Numbered from the stretch's first letter, positions 1 through 9,447 are shown. The stretch is DNA of 39,068 nucleotides from an uncultured Christensenella sp. (GCA_910584975.1 CAJUEA010000010.1:1-39068); one strand, 5' to 3'. A program made the numbers and translations. Notes: generated by a model from the letters alone, not told the origin.

Positions 1-548
1 TTGTCATAGCGTGTGGCAAAAAACAATTTGTCATAATCCAAGCTATCTCCACTTACAATAGGTGCAACTGCATCATAAAAATGCAAATTGTCGCTGTTTC
101 CAATCAATTTTGCAATGTTTTCTGCAAGTTTATCAGATGTCAATGGACCACTTGCAATGATTGTTGGCACGCCCCTATCAATTTCAATATATTCAGCATC
201 AATTCTCTCAAAGTTTTCAAACTTGTTCAGTTCTTCTTCAACAAGCAAAGAAAATTGCTCTCTGTTTACAGCAAGTGCTCCACCTGAAGGTACTTTTGCC
301 TTTTCTGCACATCTCAAAAGTAGACAATCTAATCTTTTAAGTTCCTCTTTAAGTGTGCCACTTGCAGTGGAAGGTTCCGTGCTTTTCAAGCTGTTGCTAC
401 AAACTAATTCGCAAAGATTTGTCGTATTATGACAAGGTGTTTGTTTGACTTTTCTCATTTCATAAAGCTTTACATTATAGCCTCTTTTAAGCAGTTGATA
501 GCTTGCCTCAGAGCCTGCTAGTCCACCACCAATAACACGAACTTCCAT
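1..548 (-). CDS. trmFO: TrmFO, folate-dependent tRNA U54 methyltransferase (N-terminal part)
   Basis: The first 182 or so codons of TrmFO (Gid), about 435 residues in full; the rest lies beyond the left edge. TrmFO makes 5-methyluridine at position 54 in the tRNA T-loop, using FAD and methylenetetrahydrofolate. The protein opens with MEVRVIGGGLAGSEAS, the dinucleotide-binding GxGxxGSE signature (residues 6-16). It continues with YEMRKVKQTPCHNT and CSNSLKS segments typical of the family. The ATG lies 14 bp after the topA stop, with AAAGGA in the gap as ribosome binding site. The dprA-topA-trmFO order is the one known from Bacillus and Clostridia, which supports the call and suggests cotranscription. 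No frameshift is seen in the visible part. Confidence 0.93.
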   Translation of the reverse strand, partial: MEVRVIGGGLAGSEASYQLLKRGYNVKLYEMRKVKQTPCHNTTNLCELVCSNSLKSTEPSTASGTLKEELKRLDCLLLRCAEKAKVPSGGALAVNREQFSLLVEEELNKFENFERIDAEYIEIDRGVPTIIASGPLTSDKLAENIAKLIGNSDNLHFYDAVAPIVSGDSLDYDKLFFATRYD

Positions 549-562
549 ACACATCCTTTTGA

Positions 563-2830
563 TTATTGTTTTTTCTTTTTTATCGGTATGATATTTTTGC
601 AATTTGGATAGTTCGGACAAGCATAAAACTCGCCATATCTACCCGATTTGATAACCATTTTTGCACCACAATTTTCGCAAATTACATCTTCACTATCTGT
701 GTTTTCATTGTTTTGAGCAAGGCTTTCATTCTTTATATCATTTTCATAAGCAGATTGATTGTAAAAAATTGTGTTTTCTGGAATTTTTTCTGCATCAATA
801 TCTTCTTTTGCATTGTTTTCTGCATTTTTCATTCGCTTAACTTCATTAACTTTCAAAATCTTATTGCAATCTGGATAGCCACTGCAACCGTAAAATTTGC
901 CATATTTGCTATTTTTTAGTACCATAGGCCTTCCACAATCAGGGCACAAAACTTCGTCTGCATTCTCGCCATTTTCTTGTGGATTTCCATCAGTATATGG
1001 CATAATTTTTTTGCAATTTGGATAATCTGAACAACCAAGAAACTTGCCATATTTTCCATCACGAATTACCATAGGTTTTCCACAATCAGGACATTTAATA
1101 TCTGTCATAATTGGCTCAATTTTAACCCTTTCGCCATCGTTTGCTTTTTCAAGATTTTTCAAAAATCCTGGATAAAAATCAACAATTATCTTATGCCAAT
1201 CAACTTCACCATCGGCAACAATATCAAGTTTGCTTTCCATATCAGCAGTAAACTTTGTATCCATGATGTTAGGAAAATATTTTACAAGTTGGTCACACAC
1301 TACAAAGCCAAGCTCTGTCGGTTTCATATATTTACCTTCTTTTTCAATATACTGCCTCTTGTAGATAACGCTGATGATTGTTGCGTAAGTTGAAGGTCTT
1401 CCAATGCCGTTTTCTTCCATTGCTTTGACAATTGTACTGTCAGTGTATCTAAGTGGTGGTTTTGTAAACTTTTGTTCTTTTACAATGTCTTTCAAAAGGA
1501 TGCTTTCGCCTTCTTCAAAGTTTGGCAAAGTGTCTGATTGAACATCATCCTCTTCCTCTTTTAAAATGTTGTAAACTTTTGTAAAGCCTGCAAATACCAA
1601 TGTTTTTCCTTTAAGAAGGTAGCCATATTTTGTGCCGTTATATTCACTTATTATGTTTACGGTCAATGTATTATACTCTGCAGGAACCATTTGAGACGCT
1701 AAAAATCTGTCGTAAATCAACTTGTACAATTTCCATTGTTCAGTCTCAATTTTACCCTTTAAAAATTCAGGAGAATAATCCAAATTGATTGGACGAATAG
1801 CCTCGTGTGCATCCTGTGCATTGCCTTTTGTAGTGTAAACATTTGCCTTTTTTGGATAATATTCTGAACCAAAATGTGTGTTAATAAAGTTTTTTGCCAT
1901 AGCAGTTGCATCGTCACTAATTCTTACACTATCCGTACGGATATAAGTAACAAGTGCATGCAAGCCTTCGCCTTTGATATTAACGCCTTCATAAAGTTGC
2001 TGAGCAATTCTCATAACTTGTGTTGCAGAAAAATTAAGTTTATTTACAGCATCTTGTTGCAAAGTCGAAGTTGTAAAAGGTGGATTAGGCTTGCTAAAAC
2101 TTTTGGCACGCTTAACATTGCCAACATACCACTCGCCAAGTTTTGATTCATTTTCAACAAGCAATGCTTCAGTTTCATTTTTAATTTTTGTTTTTTTGCC
2201 GTTTTTATCATTAAATTGAGCTTTATAAAAACTTTTATTGTCAACTGAAATATTTGCAAAAATGTTCCAGTATTCTTCTGGTTTAAACGCCTCAATTTCA
2301 CGCTCTTTGTCGCAAATCATTCTTAAAGCAACTGATTGAACTCTACCTGCTGACAAGCCTTTTTGAATTTTCTTGGACAAAACAGGCGAAATCAAATAAC
2401 CAACCAATCTGTCAAGAACCCTTCGTGCTTGTTGCGAATTTACAAGATTCAAATCAATATTTCTTGGGTTTTCAATAGCTTTATTAACTGCTTTTTTTGT
2501 TATTTCATTAAAAACAATTCTAACATTGTCTTCTTTGATATCCAAAATATCTTTTAAATGCCAAGAAATAGCCTCTCCTTCACGGTCGGGGTCGGTTGCA
2601 AGATAAATTTTTTCACAATTCTTAATTTCTTTTTTAAGTTGTTTGATTGTATTTTCTTTTTGTGGATACACCTCATATTCAGGCTCAAAATTTCTGTGTA
2701 CATTCACACCAAGTTTGTCAGCTGGCAAATCACGAACATGACCACCTGATGCCAAAACTTTATAGCCCGAGCCAAGATATTTGCATATTGTTTTTGCTTT
2801 TGAAGGTGATTCAACAATAACTAAATCCAT
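563..2830 (-). CDS. topA: DNA topoisomerase I (type IA)
   Basis: Relaxes negatively supercoiled DNA by single-strand passage. The 755 residues begin with a TOPRIM domain (VIVESPSKAKTI, then DPDREGE with acidic residues D80, D82 and E84). The catalytic core carries the active tyrosine in YIRTDS, Y296, with R298 beside it. Three C-terminal zinc ribbons of the CxxC...CxxxxxPxC kind lie at about residues 579-606, 629-655 and 718-744. The third is separated by an acidic, Asn-rich linker (660-715). The length is a little above the Bacillus protein because of this linker. The start has AAAGGAG seven bases upstream. The gene follows dprA by 12 bp and precedes trmFO by 14 bp, so one transcript is likely. 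Confidence 0.97.
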   Translation of the reverse strand: MDLVIVESPSKAKTICKYLGSGYKVLASGGHVRDLPADKLGVNVHRNFEPEYEVYPQKENTIKQLKKEIKNCEKIYLATDPDREGEAISWHLKDILDIKEDNVRIVFNEITKKAVNKAIENPRNIDLNLVNSQQARRVLDRLVGYLISPVLSKKIQKGLSAGRVQSVALRMICDKEREIEAFKPEEYWNIFANISVDNKSFYKAQFNDKNGKKTKIKNETEALLVENESKLGEWYVGNVKRAKSFSKPNPPFTTSTLQQDAVNKLNFSATQVMRIAQQLYEGVNIKGEGLHALVTYIRTDSVRISDDATAMAKNFINTHFGSEYYPKKANVYTTKGNAQDAHEAIRPINLDYSPEFLKGKIETEQWKLYKLIYDRFLASQMVPAEYNTLTVNIISEYNGTKYGYLLKGKTLVFAGFTKVYNILKEEEDDVQSDTLPNFEEGESILLKDIVKEQKFTKPPLRYTDSTIVKAMEENGIGRPSTYATIISVIYKRQYIEKEGKYMKPTELGFVVCDQLVKYFPNIMDTKFTADMESKLDIVADGEVDWHKIIVDFYPGFLKNLEKANDGERVKIEPIMTDIKCPDCGKPMVIRDGKYGKFLGCSDYPNCKKIMPYTDGNPQENGENADEVLCPDCGRPMVLKNSKYGKFYGCSGYPDCNKILKVNEVKRMKNAENNAKEDIDAEKIPENTIFYNQSAYENDIKNESLAQNNENTDSEDVICENCGAKMVIKSGRYGEFYACPNYPNCKNIIPIKKKKQ

Positions 2831-2842
2831 TAAACTCTCCTT

Positions 2843-3940
2843 TTACTTAGGTTGTAATTCATAAAAATTTCCGGGTAATTGTCTGATAACTTTTGCATTG
2901 ATAAGCCCTTGCAATGACACAAATAATGAACTGATTTCAACATTTGTTTTGCTCAAGATTTCTTCCAAATGCAATTTGCCACAAGCAAGTTCGTTCACAA
3001 TGTTTTGTTGCAAAAAATCAAGCTGAATAGCATCAACAATCATCTCCCTTTCTTTCATATTAAATTGTTTTAATATATCATTTACATTTGTAGCCATTAT
3101 TACATTACTACAATTTTTTATCAAATCATTTGTGCCTTTGCTTTGTTCGGAAAAAATATTTCCTGGCACAGCATAAATTTCCTTTCCCATCTCCAAGGCG
3201 ATATTTGCTGTGATAATCGAGCCCGATTTTTCACTTGCCTCAGTAACCAAAACTGCATCACTCAATGCACTGATTATTCTGTTTCGTTGTGGAAAATTAT
3301 AACTTAACGGTTCAATTCCAAGTGGAAATTCCGAAAGAATCAAACCTTTTTCTGCAATATCCAAATACAAATCTTTATTTTCCTTTGGATAAACAACATC
3401 GATACCACATCCAAGCACTGCAATTGTATCGCCATCATTTGCAAGACATTCTGTATGTGCTGCTGTGTCTGCACCTCTTGCCAAGCCACTGACTATGCAA
3501 AAACCATTCAATGCCAGCTCTCTGCTGAATTTTTCCGTAACATCTTTGCCGTATCTCGTAATCTTTCTTGCTCCAACAATTGCAATGCACAATTTGTCAA
3601 GTAATTCTATATTGCCTTTGTAATATAAACATATAGGTGGGTCAAGCAAATCGTCTTTTAGCTTGTTAGGATAATTTTCACTTGCAATAGTGAGAGCTTT
3701 AATATTTTTTACTTTCAAATCATTTATGATTTTGTCAACATAGCTATCTTCACATAAAAGCGCAAGTTGATTGTAAACTTTGGTATCAATAATTTGAATT
3801 ATATCTTCTCTGCAACTTTTAAAAGAAGTGTACATTTCACTTGGAGACATAAACAAATCCAATATCAAAAGCTTCTTTTTTGTGCTGATATTGTTAAAAT
3901 TGTTAAGCCATATTAAAGCTTTTTCGTCTTGATTATACAT
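2843..3940 (-). CDS. dprA: DprA/Smf, DNA processing protein for transformation
   Basis: DprA binds incoming single-stranded DNA in natural transformation and loads RecA. The 365-residue protein has an N-terminal helical region (1-95), then the DprA Rossmann fold: VGAR at 122-125, SGLARGADTAAH at 151-162, then GCGIDVVYP and PQRNRIIS. A C-terminal winged-helix-like domain covers about residues 300-365. The ATG has AAGGAG five bases upstream. It lies between comM (39 bp gap) and topA (12 bp gap). A second competence-associated gene, comM, directly upstream fits a DNA-uptake or recombination role. No other late competence genes are in the window. Confidence 0.95.
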   Translation of the reverse strand: MYNQDEKALIWLNNFNNISTKKKLLILDLFMSPSEMYTSFKSCREDIIQIIDTKVYNQLALLCEDSYVDKIINDLKVKNIKALTIASENYPNKLKDDLLDPPICLYYKGNIELLDKLCIAIVGARKITRYGKDVTEKFSRELALNGFCIVSGLARGADTAAHTECLANDGDTIAVLGCGIDVVYPKENKDLYLDIAEKGLILSEFPLGIEPLSYNFPQRNRIISALSDAVLVTEASEKSGSIITANIALEMGKEIYAVPGNIFSEQSKGTNDLIKNCSNVIMATNVNDILKQFNMKEREMIVDAIQLDFLQQNIVNELACGKLHLEEILSKTNVEISSLFVSLQGLINAKVIRQLPGNFYELQPK

Positions 3941-3979
3941 ATAACTCCTTGATTAAAAGTTTGCAAAATGATTGACAAT

Positions 3980-5509
3980 TTATTCCCAATATTTTCTATC
4001 CAAAGACCTATATTGAATTGCCTCTGCAATATGTCTTGTTTGAATATCTTTGCACTCCTCAATGTCTGCAATAGTCCTTGCAACTTTGAGTATTCTTGCA
4101 TTTGCCCTACCAGACAAACGAAGTTTTTCAAAAGCCACTTCCATAAGCCTTTCAGCCTCTTTTGGTATGGCACAATACTGCTCAAGCATTGCATTTGTCA
4201 TTTCAGAATTGGTAAATATTTTTGTTCCTTTAAATCTTTCTCGTTGAATTTCTCTTGCTGCCTCAACACGCTTTTTTATCTCACAACTAGACTCTGCTTT
4301 CACTTTAGAGCGTAAATCGTCATAACTCACGCTATCCACTTCAACTTGCAAATCAATTCTGTCCAAAAGTGGTCCAGATAATTTATTTACATATTTATGT
4401 ATTTCATTTGGCGTACACTTGCAAGGATTGGAAGAACCATAGTTGCCACAAGGACAAGGATTCATACTTGCAACCAACATAAAGTGACAAGGATATTCCA
4501 AAGTCATTTTTGACCTTGATATGACAACATTGCCGTCTTCCAATGGTTGCCTTAAAGTTTCCAAAGTTTTTCGTGAATATTCAGGCATTTCGTCCAAAAA
4601 CAACACACCATTGTGTGCAAGACTTATTTCACCCGGTTTGCAATTTGCTCCACCACCTGTAAGTGAAGGAACTGTTGCCGTGTGATGTGGCGAACGAAAT
4701 GGTCTTGTTTTTACAATTCCCAATTTTTCGTCAAGAGTGCCTGCAATGCTATGAATTTTTGTAACCTCAATTGCCTCTTCAAATGTCATATTAGGCATTA
4801 TTGTTGGCACACATTTTGCAAGCATTGTTTTGCCAGCCCCTGGTGGGCCAATCATAAGAATATTGTGTCCACCTGAAACACTAATTTCCAAAGCACGCTT
4901 TGCCATTATTTGACCTTTTACATCTGCAAAGTCAACTTGGAATTTGTTTGTATCATCACAAACAACATATTCTCTGCTTTCAATTGGTTGAAGATTATTG
5001 TCGCCTGACAAAAACTGAACAACTTCCCTCAAATTTGACACAGCATAGCATTGTGCTTTGCTCAAATAACTTGCCTCATTTGCATTTGCAGCAGGGATAA
5101 TATATTTTGTGTAACCACTCTCAAGCCCTGCAATCAAAGTTGGTAAAATTCCGTTTATGTGCCTTACGCCACCATCCAAAGACAATTCGCCAAGAATGAT
5201 ATAGTCTTTATACGCAAGAGTTGGCAACTGCTCAAATGCAGCCAATATGCCAACAGCTAATGCGAGGTCAAAAACAGGACCTTCTTTTTTCAAATCAGCA
5301 GGAGCCAAATTTATGGTAATTCTTTTTACGGGATAGTTATAGCCCGAATTTTTTATTGCAGAACGAATTCTTTCTCTGCTTTCTTTTATTGCAGTATCAG
5401 GAAGTCCAACCATATCATAGGATGGCAAACCTGCATTAATGTCAATTTCTATATCAATTTTGTAGCCTTTAACACCATTCAATGCAAAGCTATTTGTTTT
5501 TGCTAGCAT
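3980..5509 (-). CDS. comM: ComM/YifB-type Mg-chelatase-like AAA+ ATPase
   Basis: A 509-residue protein of the YifB/ComM family. ComM is known as a hexameric helicase promoting branch migration during natural transformation. An N-terminal Lon-protease-like fold spans about residues 1-170. The AAA+ module has Walker A GPPGAGKT (221-228), a LFLDEMPE Walker B, and a cysteine-containing insert NPCPCGNYGSSNPCKC. A C-terminal helical Mg-chelatase domain ends the protein. The start codon overlaps the upstream stop as TAATG, so translation is probably coupled to the membrane protein gene before it. Followed by dprA, a common pairing in Bacillota. Confidence 0.94.
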   Translation of the reverse strand: MLAKTNSFALNGVKGYKIDIEIDINAGLPSYDMVGLPDTAIKESRERIRSAIKNSGYNYPVKRITINLAPADLKKEGPVFDLALAVGILAAFEQLPTLAYKDYIILGELSLDGGVRHINGILPTLIAGLESGYTKYIIPAANANEASYLSKAQCYAVSNLREVVQFLSGDNNLQPIESREYVVCDDTNKFQVDFADVKGQIMAKRALEISVSGGHNILMIGPPGAGKTMLAKCVPTIMPNMTFEEAIEVTKIHSIAGTLDEKLGIVKTRPFRSPHHTATVPSLTGGGANCKPGEISLAHNGVLFLDEMPEYSRKTLETLRQPLEDGNVVISRSKMTLEYPCHFMLVASMNPCPCGNYGSSNPCKCTPNEIHKYVNKLSGPLLDRIDLQVEVDSVSYDDLRSKVKAESSCEIKKRVEAAREIQRERFKGTKIFTNSEMTNAMLEQYCAIPKEAERLMEVAFEKLRLSGRANARILKVARTIADIEECKDIQTRHIAEAIQYRSLDRKYWE

Positions 5510-7782
5510 TATTTTTTCCCTTGAAACAATTTTGTAATTTTGCCTATATTTCTATTGCAATTATCCTTGAACTCTTCAACTAAGCTCTCTGGCAATGGTG
5601 GAATTTCTTTTTCCACACCATTAAACATGATGTCATACATTACCCAAATCATATAAACAACAGTTGCAACAGTAATCAAAGAACCAATGATATAAAGTGC
5701 ATTTAGTGCGTAGAAACTGTGCAAACCTGTTCCGTCAAGAAAAGCAAAGTTGATTGCACCACTCTTTGTCAAAATCACTGCTGAATTGATAAAGTTTAAA
5801 ACAGACAAAATTCCAAACACTTTGAATACGCGTTTTTCCATTTTAAGTCCTGCATAAATCAACAACAATACTAGTCCTATCAAAGTGTATTCTACCCTTG
5901 AGCCTACACCAAATACAGCCCAAAGAATAAATGACATTGCAGTCAAAAGTATAAAGTCAAGTCTGTTTCTTGTTTTTGCATAAAGATATACGCCAAAAAT
6001 AATAAACAAAATTGCAATCATAATTATGATTATTGTCATTGCAATATTTGATGCAGATTGACCAAGCCCAAATATAGCATAGAAGTTAAATGAGCTGTTT
6101 GATATCAAGTTGTTTGCTTTTATTCTTTCAAGCATTTTTGCAAATACCAAAAGAACTCCTGCGTTTTTGCTTTCTTTTCCGAAATATGCAGTTGCAAATG
6201 GAATTGATAAACAGTAGAATACAACCAAACTTGCAAGAGATGCAATCACAATTGGCAAAATTGCCTTTCTATCCTTAATGCAATAGTATATCTCATAACC
6301 TATTACAACAGGCAAAGCAATCAACATAAAGTTATTGAACATCAAGCCTAAAGTGTACATAATAGGAACATAAACATGCTTTTTCTCAACCATAAAGTTG
6401 ATCATTGCCACCAAAAATGCCATTGAAACACTGATATTCATACCCCAAACAACTGATTGAGTGAACATTGCAGGAAGTAGCGCATAAATGCCAGCAATTA
6501 CAGAGCTATATTTAAAGTTATAATTACTTGCAAGCATTTTATAAATCATATAGCAAACTGCCAAATCTGCAATGATGTTTGGTATTCTTATTAGCATTGA
6601 AAGACCAATTGAATTTGCAGTGAACTCAGCAGCATTTCCTATCACACCAAAGAATCCTAACAAATATAGCCAACCCGTCGGCAAATATGTGTTGTGTATT
6701 CCATACAATTTTGATGGTCCGTCTTGAGCTATTGTCAGTGCAATTTCAGCATAATCGGTAATTGTATCGCCCATACCAAACACTGTCAACACCAAAATAA
6801 ATCTGACTATAAATGCTGATACCAAGGTATAAATGAACACTGCCATTGGCGATGTGAAAACTTTTTTAAGATTACTTGGTTCAAACCATTCCTTTGCTGT
6901 TTTTTTCTTTTTGACAATTTTTGCATCCTTGCTGTCGTCTGAAGTGTTATCTTCTTGTTTATTATTCTCAGAAACAGCCACCTCGTCAAACAAAGGTTCG
7001 TTGTCTGTATATTTTTTGTTTGTTTGCAATTTTCTGATTGCGTAATAAGCACCAACAACCAAAGCAACACCAAACAAGCACAATAGAACAGTATAGACAA
7101 CTCCTCCAACCTCATTATCGGTTACGGCACTGCCAGGAGTTAATTTTACAGCCTCCACACCAAGTGGCAAATCTTTTACTGCCTGAATGGAAATATTATC
7201 AAACTCTATTGTACCAGTTGCTCCACCCAAATCTTGTCTGCCAATACCTGCAACAAAGGTGTATTTTGCAGATTGTCTTGGAGTGAAATAAATTTCGTGA
7301 CCTTGTTGCCAGCCATTTGAAGATGAAACATTAAAAGGTGTAAAATTTTTGTCCTCTAAAAAGCCAAAATAGCCTTTTACAGCTGTTGTATTGCTACTTT
7401 GAGAAGTAATTGTTCCACTGACATTGTAGTCAAATTTTAAACGATATTTTTGACCAGCATACAATCTGATTGAAGTTTTCAAATATGCAGTAGCATAATC
7501 GGAAGTTGTTATGGAAATATATCTATCTCCATACAATTGTTGCTCGTTACTTCCAGTAGCTGTTTTTTCCGTTTTAAAGTTTTTTGTTTTGTCAGCTTTT
7601 CCGTCCTTGTCAATATATACAAACTCCCAGTTATCAAGCCTGTTATTGTCTTGATTTATAGTTTCAAAATTGCCATTTGAAAGCAATTCGTTACCGATTT
7701 TGTGACTACAACCGGTAAGCACAAAAGCAAGCACAGCAATAACAACCAAGCAAATTAAAAATGTTTTGCGAAACCTTTTCAT
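5509..7782 (-). CDS. Lipoprotein-anchored multi-spanning membrane protein, GT-C glycosyltransferase-like
   Basis: 757 residues, function unknown. The N-terminus is a lipoprotein signal ending in LTGC, with the lipid cysteine at residue 25. Residues about 30-200 form a soluble domain rich in beta-type sequence (LLSNGNFE, DNWEF, FDNISIQ), resembling carbohydrate-binding jelly rolls. A membrane helix follows at about 228-249, then a charged cytoplasmic linker with a KKKK cluster (291-294). About ten further hydrophobic segments run to residue 730. GDTITDY after a membrane helix and a later TYLPTGWLYLL resemble the acidic and YPPG-like segments of Gpi18-type GT-C mannosyltransferases. I infer a lipid-linked sugar transferase; the donor is unknown. 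It could instead be an inactive scaffold. SD AGAGGTG; the stop overlaps the comM start. Confidence 0.6.
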   Translation of the reverse strand: MKRFRKTFLICLVVIAVLAFVLTGCSHKIGNELLSNGNFETINQDNNRLDNWEFVYIDKDGKADKTKNFKTEKTATGSNEQQLYGDRYISITTSDYATAYLKTSIRLYAGQKYRLKFDYNVSGTITSQSSNTTAVKGYFGFLEDKNFTPFNVSSSNGWQQGHEIYFTPRQSAKYTFVAGIGRQDLGGATGTIEFDNISIQAVKDLPLGVEAVKLTPGSAVTDNEVGGVVYTVLLCLFGVALVVGAYYAIRKLQTNKKYTDNEPLFDEVAVSENNKQEDNTSDDSKDAKIVKKKKTAKEWFEPSNLKKVFTSPMAVFIYTLVSAFIVRFILVLTVFGMGDTITDYAEIALTIAQDGPSKLYGIHNTYLPTGWLYLLGFFGVIGNAAEFTANSIGLSMLIRIPNIIADLAVCYMIYKMLASNYNFKYSSVIAGIYALLPAMFTQSVVWGMNISVSMAFLVAMINFMVEKKHVYVPIMYTLGLMFNNFMLIALPVVIGYEIYYCIKDRKAILPIVIASLASLVVFYCLSIPFATAYFGKESKNAGVLLVFAKMLERIKANNLISNSSFNFYAIFGLGQSASNIAMTIIIIMIAILFIIFGVYLYAKTRNRLDFILLTAMSFILWAVFGVGSRVEYTLIGLVLLLIYAGLKMEKRVFKVFGILSVLNFINSAVILTKSGAINFAFLDGTGLHSFYALNALYIIGSLITVATVVYMIWVMYDIMFNGVEKEIPPLPESLVEEFKDNCNRNIGKITKLFQGKK

Positions 7783-7811
7783 TTTGCACCTCTTATTTTT
7801 ATAATAATATT

Positions 7812-7840
7812 ATAATAAAACATTTTAAACTAAATAGCAA
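7812..7840 (-). promoter_or_regulatory. Sigma-A promoter for the GT-C-like/comM/dprA/topA operon
   Basis: On the minus strand TTGCTA (7835-7840), a 17-base spacer, then TATTAT (7812-7817). It sits about 30 bases upstream of the 7782 start codon, which has its own AGAGGTG. No other promoter of this quality is visible down to trmFO, so it may drive the whole operon. Confidence 0.55.
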
Positions 7841-7931
7841 CCCTTTTTATTTATTTTTACAAATTTAACCAAATTAAATTCATATTTTTTACAATTTTAC
7901 ATATATTTATCAACAAAATTTGTGCAAAATA

Positions 7932-7962
7932 AAAATAATAGCCACATATTGACTATTATTTT
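7932..7962 (-). terminator. Weak terminator after degV
   Basis: Inverted repeat AAAATAATAG (7932-7941) and CTATTATTTT (7953-7962) with an 11-base loop. Read on the minus strand it is followed by a T-rich run. The stem is nearly all A-T, so efficiency is doubtful. It lies about 140 bases after the degV stop. Confidence 0.4.
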
Positions 7963-8101
7963 AAAAACTATTAATTTAATTTTACAAGTTAAGCAGCTAA
8001 AATACGATTAATACTTCAAATAATTTCTCAAATATAAAGACTATTTGAGCAAATTTAAAGCACTTTTACTATTTAAAGATTTGCAATCTTAAGCAATCAG
8101 A

Positions 8102-9004
8102 TTATTGTGCTGGAAAAGGTAAAATCAAACTTTGTTGACCTTGTCTTTCGTGTCCTTTAAAGAAAACAGCAACTGTATTTGGTCCAACATGAGCGCCTAT
8201 CAAGCAAGTTAAATCACAATATTTAACTTCAAGACCTGTTCTTTCTGCAAGTACCTTTCCAATGTCAATTGCATCTTCCAAACAATCGCTATGTGCCATA
8301 ATCAAAAAATCATTGTTTGGTATGATAATGTTTTTCATGACCATATCAATCATAGCTTTAAATGCCTTTTTAGAGCCACGAACTTTGCTTACAACATTGA
8401 TTTTTCCCGAATAATCCAAAGACAAAACTGGCTTAATACCAAGTATTGTGCCAATAGTTGCCTCAATTGCATTAATTCTGCCACCTTTTTTAAGATGAGC
8501 CAAATCTTGCACAACATAATAGTGAGAATAGCACAATTTATTATTTTCGCAATATTCTGCAATTTCATCAATGCTTTTGCCCTCTTTTTGCATTTTAACG
8601 CAATCATAAAGCATAATTCCCAAAGCACCACTGCCACACAAAGTGTCAATTACAATCACTTTATTGTTAGGAAATTTCTTTTTCAATTCATTTACAGTTG
8701 ATGCAAAGTTTTCAAAAGTTGAGCTTACACCTGAAGAAAAGCATAAGTGCAATATGTCATTGCCCTCGTTTAAAATATTGTTAAACTTGGTTATTGCATC
8801 AAATTGATTAACTTGAGAAGTTTTGCAAGTAGCCCCTGCACGCATTTTGTCATACAATTCTTTTGGAGAAATTTTTGTGCTTTCCAAATCATATTCAACG
8901 CCATCAATACTTACAGGCATTACTACTCTTACAATGTTGTTGTCTTCAAAAAATTGATTATCAATATCGCATGTATAATCAGTTGTAATTACAAATTTAT
9001 TCAT
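8102..9004 (-). CDS. DegV-family fatty-acid-binding protein (FakB-like)
   Basis: 300 residues of the DegV family. Members bind a single fatty acid, and many act as FakB, presenting it to the kinase FakA for phosphorylation. The start TTDYTCDID matches the family's N-terminal strand and Asp loop. HLCFSSGVSSTFENF carries the ligand-contacting Ser/Thr pair, and GGRINAIEATIG is the conserved mid-domain segment. The C-terminal IGAHVGPNTVAVFF is the family's closing motif. No fakA is in the window. SD AAAGGAG seven bases before the ATG. The gene is monocistronic by position, with its own promoter, an operator-like palindrome and a downstream hairpin. The exact lipid ligand cannot be told. Confidence 0.9.
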   Translation of the reverse strand: MNKFVITTDYTCDIDNQFFEDNNIVRVVMPVSIDGVEYDLESTKISPKELYDKMRAGATCKTSQVNQFDAITKFNNILNEGNDILHLCFSSGVSSTFENFASTVNELKKKFPNNKVIVIDTLCGSGALGIMLYDCVKMQKEGKSIDEIAEYCENNKLCYSHYYVVQDLAHLKKGGRINAIEATIGTILGIKPVLSLDYSGKINVVSKVRGSKKAFKAMIDMVMKNIIIPNNDFLIMAHSDCLEDAIDIGKVLAERTGLEVKYCDLTCLIGAHVGPNTVAVFFKGHERQGQQSLILPFPAQ

Positions 9005-9013
9005 TTTTTCTCC

Positions 9014-9034
9014 TTTGATATTTAATATATCAAA
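9014..9034. promoter_or_regulatory. Operator-like inverted repeat in the degV leader
   Basis: TTTGATAT (9014-9021) and ATATCAAA (9027-9034), a perfect 8-bp inverted repeat with a 5-base spacer. It sits between the -10 element and the SD of degV, where a bound repressor would block transcription. Which protein binds is unknown. Confidence 0.45.
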
Positions 9035-9037
9035 TTA

Positions 9038-9066
9038 ATATTAACACAAAAATTTAAATTAGTCAA
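9038..9066 (-). promoter_or_regulatory. Sigma-A promoter of degV
   Basis: TTGACT (9061-9066), 17 bases, TAATAT (9038-9043) on the minus strand, about 35 bases from the degV start codon. Confidence 0.6.
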
Positions 9067-9447
9067 TGTAAAATCAAAATAAAATTGATTTTGTATCAAA
9101 ATTTAATTTTTTTAGTAATTTACCACTTATTTCACATATTCAAAATTATTTGTGTAATAATTATGTTTTACAAAGTATTTTTTATGTAAAGTTTTTTATA
9201 TAAAACTATTTAATTTGTAACACAATTTTAAATCAATTAAAAATTACAAAACAATAATTATTCATTTTTATGAATAGTATATGAATAATTATTAAAAAAT
9301 ATTCATTTTATACAAAATAATCTCCGCAAGTGCGGAGATTAAATTTGTTTGATTACATATTTTTAGAATACTTTAATTGAATAAATATTTTATATTAAAA
9401 TTGATTTTAAATAATAATCAATTAAAGCTTACAAATGAATTTTAAAA
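9067..9447. other. Non-coding spacer between pfp and degV
   Basis: Together with the degV leader this makes a 443-bp gap without a gene. It contains the pfp terminator (9319-9340) and a cluster of ATGAAT/ATTCAT repeats (9253-9305), including a perfect 13-bp inverted repeat. The remainder is plain A+T-rich sequence. Confidence 0.6.
9319..9340 (-). terminator. Rho-independent terminator after pfp
   Basis: AATCTCCGC (9319-9327), loop AAGT, GCGGAGATT (9332-9340): a perfect 9-bp stem with a GC-rich core, unusual in this sequence. On the minus strand it is followed by a T-rich stretch. It ends the mtrB-pfkA-pfp unit, 107 bases after the pfp stop. Confidence 0.65.

Larger units (their letters stand above)
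7783..8101. other. 319-bp AT-rich spacer between degV and the GT-C-like gene
   Basis: I see no gene. It holds the promoter at 7812-7840 and an AT-only hairpin at 7932-7962; the rest is featureless A+T-rich sequence. Confidence 0.6.
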
